Shown one piece after another: positions 56,601-64,000 of a DNA stretch of 64,000 nt. The position numbers were made by a program, and so were the translations under genes. The stretch comes from Purshia tridentata. Taxonomy: Eukaryota > Streptophyta > Magnoliopsida > Rosales > Rosaceae. The stretch is from positions 1 to 64,000 of the forward strand of contig QANT01002254.1 of NCBI GenBank assembly GCA_003254885.1. Reading direction: 5' to 3'. The notes beneath the pieces are model-generated. The model worked only from the letters and a program-made list of their open reading frames with translations. It searched no databases and was not told where the DNA came from. The number at the start of each line of letters is the position of its first letter. Position 1 is the first letter of the stretch.

Positions 56601-59600
56601 GCTGGAAACATATAAGTTACAAGTTACACATTATTCATGCAAGTATAAGGTCTAAGCTTAGAATTATATGCAAACACCAGGCTACCGCACCCCTTTACCA
56701 CCCAAGCCAAGGTGAAACATCCCTTTTCCAGTTTTTCCCCTCGTATAAATAGTTATATACGCAAAACGCAGCCAATCACGTAACCATACATGATAGTCCA
56801 GACATGCAAAGGCAAACTCGTACAATCACTCTAATTCTGTAAATGACGATTATATTTCTTTAACAAATCAGATACCCAGATTTCCAGTACGAGTCTTCCA
56901 TAATTGATGTACTTATGAAAGCAACAAATTTTTAAAGAATAATGCTTCACATTCAGTCATAAAATTTAGAATTTCATACAGTAACATTCACCAAAGAAAT
57001 ATGCCCAAAAACTTTATAAGCCTGTCCTCCTTTCCTGTTTGCCTAGCCACAATAGAATCAGTAATTGAAATGTTCTGTTATGGGACATAACTCCTTTGAC
57101 TTTTTCCCCTTTGAGGAATTGGGATGATTACATGTACGTTTTGTCTCCAGCCCTAGTTAACCTACAATTAGTCCTCAAGTCATATGAAAGGAACATCAAA
57201 CTAAATCATTTGCAAACTACATGAGGCCTGCTATAGCCATGCTACTAACTTGGTCAATGTTTAGAATAAGCTAAAAACTGCAAACAGATTCAAATGGCAC
57301 AAACCTAAAAGCATCAGCTGTGAAGTTATCAAATGCTTTTGATATATATGTTCTTGTCATCTATAATTGGCATATTTATTGAAGTATTCACCATTGAAGA
57401 GGTGTGGAGATCTCAACATGAAGAACTTACAGTGCGCTGACCAGATATAATTCTGGAGACATGGCTTAGTTTAACATATTTCTCCTCTTTCCCTGAGTAC
57501 CATATTAGAGCAGATCCATCCTGAAAGAAGTAACATGGAAGAACATTCAAGATCTTTGTAAAAAAATGGCTCATAGAAATTTTGATAAATGATAATAAAA
57601 GGTACAAGGTCCATATATCTCGGAACAAAAGAACTTCAGATAAAGAATTACTGCAACATAAAGATGGATAGATGTAGATACATGCAAGCGTTATTTAGGA
57701 CCACAAAACATGAGGACAAAATTTTGCATCCTATTTTTAACTAAACAAGCAGCAAATAGCAGAAGTAGCAGAATGATAACACTGAGAAGTATTGGAGAGT
57801 ATGTTCCACACTGTCTAGACCCTCTGAGTGAACCAATGCCAACTCTTTTCAAGTTTTTTCTTTTTATGATTTTTTGTTGATAAATCCGTCATTCCTTTGT
57901 CATTAATTTCATGCTCTTTTTTTCCTTTCAATATCATACAAGTAGCACACATGAGAGTTTGCATGGTGTTCTAGTGTCTAACTCAGCCATTGGGGCCATA
58001 CTGAGAGTAGAAAACTCAATGAAGGTTCCAAATTCCAAGGCTAGTAAAACCATAGATGCAGGAGAGACATGCCGGAGAAAGTAATTAAGGAGAGGTACTA
58101 GTGAATCTGATAACCATTGCTTGGTTATTTCTCATAGGTTATATCCCACCCCAGTTCACTCCAGTAGATTGAACTATTTTTCTGTAAAAATGAAAGAATT
58201 TCTGTGGATTTTTCATTAAAAATTGTTCTACCTATACTGCTGTCTGTTATCCTCTTTTGAGTACCACTTGTTGACATTACCATTGATGAAAATCTTGTTA
58301 GAGAATGAAATAAATCATTCAAGAAAACAAATTTCAAGCCAACCCATTATAGACACAGGTGAAAAATATAAAGGAGCATGAGTTTCTTATGCATCTGTAT
58401 CCTCTCAAATAACTCCAAGTATTGCAGAAGTAACAAAGATATTGCCTAATGCTCAGAACAGAGATAGCACATATTGCCTTTCACCTCATGTGGCCGGCCT
58501 ACTTTACTATTGCAGTGCATCACCTATCAGGCTGCCAGTGTGTGATTAATGAATTGGAAACTTATAAGATCAAAGGAACCTTATAAGATGCCCAGATGAA
58601 TAAGAACATGTGTTTGGTTTGGAATCTCTTTTGGTAGTGCCTTACCATCAGACTTGGGTCTTTGCATCCTTGTTAGTGTTTCTTAATATACAGATATAGA
58701 GTCATTTTTTCCCTGTCAGAAAGTATGACATGATATATTGCTCTGTGAATTTAGGACCATTGGTTGGGGAGAATCATGTTTGACTATGGGTCCTAATTCA
58801 CAATCTTGTAACATAACATGCCAAAAATCTAATAATTTTGTGATTTCCTTGGTTGATTTGACATTCTTTAGTCGATGAGTATATGATTTTAGTTTGACTT
58901 TTGGAGTAGCCTGCATGTATGACATTCTAAGGCGATCAAATATTTCAACAAATATCCCTTTTGACATACCTTATAGTTATAGCACAAACAAAGTGAAGCA
59001 ATGAATAATTAATGAATGATTGATCTTTATGCATTAATCAACATGAACGCAAGAGCAGCCACTAGATTGATAAAAACACAACTTCACGTTTAAAAACCAA
59101 CAGAAAGAACATGCATTAAAGAAAAAGAAACGTGCAAAAACCAATATATTTATGTACATTACTCTTCAAATGCATTCTGACATACATTGGACAGCCTGAA
59201 AGGACAAAATTTCGGCTTTCCTCTGCGTCCATACTTGAGTAAATGTGCCCCTTTTTTCAGAGCAGTGATGGCCTGCTTTAAAGAATGAGTAGATAACATG
59301 AAACAAACTACACATGTTCTCCAAACTGGTAATTGTATGGATAAGAACAATATTATAGCACTGTAGAACAAGAAGAATTAATGGGAATATAAGACAGCAT
59401 ACTGTTGATTACAAGGAAAAAACAACTAAATATGTGGAAATTAAACATATATAGCGCATCTGACAAGCCTTCCCTTTCTTTCTGAGGAGGCAGATGATGC
59501 CACATCTAATTAAATGAAGTCACAAAATTTATTTTTTTCTGCATTGACATATCATGTGCCTTTTATTTGAGCATCCGGGAGGGCTTGCATTTCATGCATA

Positions 59601-60254
59601 TGTACACAGCTGTTCATAGAGTTTAATTTTATCAAGGCATCAAGCTAAACCTCCTACGTTCATCAAATTTTAGCCAAGAACTTCATTTGCAGAAAAATGG
59701 TTGCGCACGCACGCACACACACAAACATGTGCACATACCGGGGGAAATGAGCATATGAAATAAACGATACAACAGTAATACGGAAATGTAAACATAAACA
59801 CTCGAGTTATCGAGTAACCAAATACACATCTCCTTAAGTATTCAGTAAGACAATCCCACAATGAGATGACTAAGAACAGTTTATCCAGTGATTGCATATT
59901 AACCATGAAGAAGTATAATTGCTTACATGAGAATGCATGAACCAACTCGTTAAGCTTATGTGTATTATACCTCTGATAAACACATCTTAAGACTTTTTAA
60001 CCAATAAGACCTTGAAAATTTTAACCAAAAAGAACCAATAAAAAAAAACTATAAATATGAATAAAATTAGTAATTGACAATTATCATTAATGAAGCTTCT
60101 CATTCACTCATCAACTGCGCTTTCAACTTCAAAAAGTCATAAACAGAAACAAAAAACAAAAAAAGTAAATTCCAGAGTCAACGAAAAGTGTTACCAAGTC
60201 AATGTCCCTTTCGAGTGAGCCCGCCCTTGCCTGATCCGCAGTCATCCTCTCCAT
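50656..60254 (-). CDS. PH, RCC1-repeat, FYVE and BRX domain protein (PRAF family)
   Basis: This is a plant-specific protein predicted to bind phosphoinositides on membranes; some members act as guanine-nucleotide exchange factors or trafficking and polarity scaffolds. Nine exons on the minus strand join in frame to 1082 aa: 60195-60254, 59186-59275, 57431-57520, 56311-56391, 55838-56029, 53680-55758, 52506-52652, 51379-51755 and 50656-50788. Domains: PH (about aa 21-135, [18 protein letters not shown] to [10 protein letters not shown]); RCC1 repeats (about aa 265-650, many CGxxHTAAV and WGxGxxGRLGHG units); FYVE zinc finger (about aa 655-725, with [10 protein letters not shown]); a coiled coil in exon 7; and a C-terminal BRX domain ([30 protein letters not shown]) ending GREGLAH. 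A second in-frame ATG three codons upstream (60263) is possible. All introns found are GT-AG. The gene looks intact. Confidence 0.95.
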
Positions 60255-60589
60255 GCGCAACATCAACAATTCAATCTCCTTTCCCCTTCCGAAACCCTAA
60301 CCTCCATTGCACCCAATGCATCTCCCGTTCCATCTCTCTCTCTCTCGCAGAGACTTTATCAGGGCCGTTGATCAACCTGCTTCAACAATCACCGATCGAA
60401 TTCGAGTTCATTTCCGAACAGGAAGTCGTCAAATCGCCAACGCTACGCAGCTCTCGGAATCGAGCTCGATCGAAGAGTAGGAACAGCAACAGTGGCGGCG
60501 AAACAGCTCAGAGTAATCCCTAAACGACGACGTAATGCGGCCAAAAAAGGCTGGTAGGTTCCAAGATTCTCGGCTCGTTTACTTCGAGG

Positions 60590-60620
<31 letters not shown>

Positions 60621-60850
60621 CTTCTGCGTTTGTATGAGAAGAGAGACACAAATTTGGGCTCTGTGGACAAAATATAAAGGAAAGAAATAAAAAAAANAAA
60701 AAGAGAGCGAAAAAGCGAGGGAAACAAAAGTGTGAGAGAATCTGAGTGAGCGAGTAAGTGACGGTGTCGAAAGTGATAGATTGATCCGGTGGAAGACTGA
60801 CTGAGACTGGAGTGGCGTTCGCTGCTTTCTATTTTTATTTTTATTTTTTG
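60255..60850 (-). promoter_or_regulatory. 5' leader and promoter-proximal region of the PRAF-like gene
   Basis: On the minus strand this is the sequence just upstream of the start codon. It is GC-richer than its surroundings and contains a (TC)n/(GA)n microsatellite at about 60589-60621, as often seen in plant 5' leaders. Open frames on either strand here do not match a known protein. One N is present at 60697. Confidence 0.5.
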
Positions 60851-62109
60851 TAATTTTCCTTTTTCTAGCTGTCTAGTGTCTCTCTGTGTGTGTGGTCAAA
60901 CTGCTGACTATTTTTGGTCAACGATCCATTCAGGTTTCGCCACGACAACCAGAAATTTAAGATGAATGGAATTTGCCTGAATCTGAGGGATAAGTAATTA
61001 ATTTAAGGGATTTCTAATACTAAATCCATATCCTATTTGTTGGATTATCGGATATTTAATTTGAAATATTTTATTTATGTTGAGTAATTTAATATATAAA
61101 AATTACTTTACGTACATACATATAAACTATATGTTATTTTTGGTATAAAAAAAAACTATATGTTATAAATATAAAAAAATAAATTATTTATTATATTAAA
61201 TTGAATTGTGTTGTCTTTATCTATAATTTATGTGGTTGTTCATAATCTATTGTTTGAGGACCTTATGCTGATAGAATAACATACTCTAAATTTTCTCATC
61301 TTACAATCTTGAGTATACGAGACTGATCCCTTGCCTTCTCCAATCTATGGCCATATATACACAAATGGTAATCTTGTTTGTTTAAATTTAATTAGGTTTT
61401 ACAAAAAAATTATAACGTTTTTAAAAAAGCCCATTTCTCTCTAGACAAACTCTCTCTCTAAACAATGAGATTCTTTTGCACTGCGATGGCATTTTCGATT
61501 TTGTGAGCTATCTCATACCACCAATTTTCATCTTTACCCTCCCATGTGATCTTCATCTCCATTCTCGTCCTCTTCATCTGGTACTTTGCATCTTCATCTA
61601 GTGTCGTCTTTTTGCATGTAGTTTTCTTCTCTTTTTTCTTAGCTTCCAAACAACTTTTTGAATCTTGTTTGTTTAATCTAATTGCTCTAATTTTGGTTCG
61701 ATGTCCTTCTGTTTACACCTTATTTTGGCATTGGACTGAGTTTACGGCTAAGCCCAAGTTCGACAAAGCCCAATCCGAAATTGCAACATTGATAAAGGCA
61801 AGTCAAGCAAGCCTAAGGCCCAGGCTATACCGACCACCCTAAGTTGCTATGTTGACCACCCTCATTTTAATTTAGTAAAACCCATTTTTACCCTATAGCA
61901 AAATGACCATAAAGAACATAGCACTTATTTTAGACTTGTTTGCTCCCTACACCCCCCAACTGATTTTACCACCCACTGAAAACCCCAACTTGCAGAACCA
62001 GACCCATCTCTCCATCTCTTTCATCTTCAACCTCCACCATCTTCATCTTCAACTAAAACCCTAAACATAGATTGTTCATTTAGACACTAAAATTACCTGC
62101 ATTTGACGA
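60851..62109. other. Intergenic region with the likely left end of a MULE
   Basis: The first kilobase is AT-rich without a gene. From about 61840 repeated GACCACCCT motifs and a CT/CA-rich leader (about 61990-62060) precede the MULE coding part, and the element's left end probably lies here. I could not define the terminal inverted repeat because the right end is outside the window. Confidence 0.4.
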
Positions 62110-64000
62110 ATGGACACTCATAACGACATTTTAGAGTCATCAAATGAAGTAAGTTTCAATTTTTTTTTAGTTTTCTTGAATTTTTTCGAATCCAAAAAAA
62201 TCTGTGCACGATTTTTTCAGTACACCAGTATCAAAATATGTCATACATTTCGGTATATGCTCTCCGAATAAATATATAATATACGATAGTCATTTGCCGT
62301 TTGTAAATTGAACTATAATTATTAATTATTATTCGGAGGTTATTTGTCTAATAATGTCAAAAGTTTCAGTGGAATTTCGCTGAAGTTTATGCAAAAATTT
62401 CGCAAGGGAGACACCGAATATATGTGATATATTCAGTAGTTAAACTTCGAATAGGGGTGATAAGCAATTTTGTTTTTTTTTTTTTTTTGTGTAGGAGCAA
62501 CAGCTAGATAATGCTTCTACCGAACACAGTGTGGTTGAAGAAAAAAGTGAACCTGACTATTCCAATGAATTCACAACAAAAGAAGTAAGCATGTTTTATA
62601 TGGGAATTATGAGTTATGCATACCTCAATTTCAATTGAAAATAATTATAATTGTCATGTGTAGGTATTTCAAAGTAAGGATTCAATGCTTAGTTAGATTC
62701 GTTCACAAGGAAATAGGAACAACATGGTAATTGTCATTAGAAGGTCTGATTCGGGTGGGGTTCGTGGTAAGAGAGCTTGGATTAAATTTGCTTGTGAGAG
62801 AAATGGTGAATATGAGCCAAAGAGGTCAAGAAAGTCAATCAAGTTAGGTTCAGGAGGCCAAACATCAGATAATGGTAGCTATAAGCACCTACTTTCCAAT
62901 GACAGTAAAGACACTCGTTCGAAGAAATGTAGATGTCCATTCTCGTTGAAGGCAGTGAACACTGACCGTGGTGATCAATGGAAATTAGAGGTTATATGCG
63001 GAATGCATAACCATTTCATTTCACAGTATAGTGAAGGGCATTCGTTTGCAGGCAGATTAACAAAAGCAGAGAATTCGTTGCTACTGAATTTGTCCAAGAC
63101 TTTGGTGAAACCGAAAGATATTTTGAAAACCATAAAAAGCAGAAATCCAGATAATACATCATTAATCAAGACGGTATACAATGCTAGGCAAAAACATAGG
63201 GTCATCGAGAAGGCGGGTAGATCAGAGATGCAAGTATTGCTAACTAAGTTGAGAGAACATAATTATGTTGAGTGGCATAGAAGTTCTGGTGATGTTGTGA
63301 CTGACCTGTTTTGGACTCATCCTGGGAGTGTTGACATATTACGTGCATTTCCACATGTATTGGTAATGGATTGCACTTACAAGACTAATAGGTATCATTA
63401 GCCACTATTTGAGATTGTGGGTGTGACTTCCACTAGCACAACATTCTCTGTTGCATTCGCTTATAACTGTTCCGAGAAAGAGGACAATTATTCTTAGGCT
63501 TTGGGTAGATTACGGTCTTTATTTAATGAAGATTGTCTTCCTGGTATGATTGTCACTGACCGAGAACTAGCACTTATGTCTACAATCCCTGAAGTGTTTC
63601 CTAGTGCCAGACATTTCTTGTGTAGATGGCACATTAGTAGGAATGTGTTGAAAAGTTGCAGGAAGTTGTTTAGTACGGTTGACAATTGGCAGAAGTTTAA
63701 TGGTGCTTGGCATTGCTTGGTCGGATCAAATACTGAAGTTGAATACATGAGTCGATTGCGTGACATGGAAACCAACTTTGGTTCATACGCCGAAGCTATG
63801 GAGTACATCAAGAATAATTGGTTGATACCTTACAAGGAAAGGTTTATAGCTGCATGGACAGACACTTGTATGCACTTTGGTAACACCACTTCGAATAGGA
63901 TGGAAGGTGCACATTCGAGGCTAAAGAAAGAACTTGGCACTAGTCAGCTTAGTTTTGAGTTATCGTGGCCGCATATTCATAACTTGATAGAGTCCCAGCA
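62110..64000 (+). pseudogene. Mutator-like (MULE, FAR1-type) transposase, partial, broken
   Basis: Likely exons are 62110-62148 (MDTHNDILESSNE), 62494-62584 and 62664 onward, with GT-AG introns. The N-terminal FAR1/MuDR-type zinc-binding domain shows VFQSKDSMLS, FACERNGEY and a CPFSLKA..WKLEVICGMHNH motif. The MULE DDE domain follows: VLVMDCTYKTN (first Asp), GMIVTDRELALMSTI (second Asp) and FLCRWHISRNVL. Near 63890 comes the NRMEGAHSRLKKEL motif with the third acidic residue. In-frame stops occur at 62694-62696, 63399-63401 and 63495-63497. The first and third stand where relatives have Trp. Otherwise the frame is open to the window edge, so decay is mild. The C-terminal SWIM domain would lie outside the window. 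Confidence 0.85.

Noticed and set aside
60188-60523. 111-codon plus-strand open frame opposite exon 1 of the PRAF-like gene
   Set aside because: It is antisense to the start exon and leader of the conserved gene and has no homology.

Overview
The window is nuclear DNA from a dicot plant, probably a woody rosid-type eudicot; the species cannot be named from sequence alone. The evidence is AT-rich, intron-rich genes with plant splice sites, a plant-type bifunctional DHFR-TS, a plant-specific PH-RCC1-FYVE-BRX protein, a plant F-box/SNF2 protein close to Arabidopsis At3g54460, and plant transposon families. I could rebuild complete intron-exon structures for the three host genes. In each case the reading frame closes across all exons.

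Layout. Bases 1-31,800 are transposon-dominated and I found no convincing intact host gene there. In order they hold a MITE, a decayed hAT transposase, a repeat block with a ~24-bp minisatellite, small foldback repeats, a nuclear copy of mitochondrial nad3, a reduced Ty1/copia fossil with an internal direct duplication, an ~8-kb PIF/Harbinger element with a solo LTR inside its transposase, a Ty1/copia fossil with both LTRs and a target-site duplication, and a 1.24-kb non-coding TIR element with a purine-rich core. A second copy of the first MITE lies in the promoter region of the next gene.

Bases 31,800-60,850 hold the three host genes. DHFR-TS (+, 33077-35980, 10 exons, 526 aa) makes tetrahydrofolate and dTMP. 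The F-box/CW/RING/SNF2 protein (+, 39185-46384, 8 exons, 1356 aa) is a predicted ubiquitin-linked chromatin remodeler. The PH-RCC1-FYVE-BRX protein (-, 50656-60254, 9 exons, 1082 aa) is a predicted membrane-lipid-binding protein. The last two converge, with a probable solo LTR and an assembly gap in a poly-T tract between them. The three genes are in unrelated pathways and form no cluster.

Bases 62,100-64,000 hold a Mutator-like (MULE/FAR1-type) transposase that is decayed and runs off the window edge.

I found no clearly new biological system. The best leads are three GC-AG introns in two neighbouring genes (two in DHFR-TS), the nested Harbinger element, the nad3 NUMT that appears to keep unedited codons, and the MITE next to an E2F-like motif upstream of DHFR-TS.
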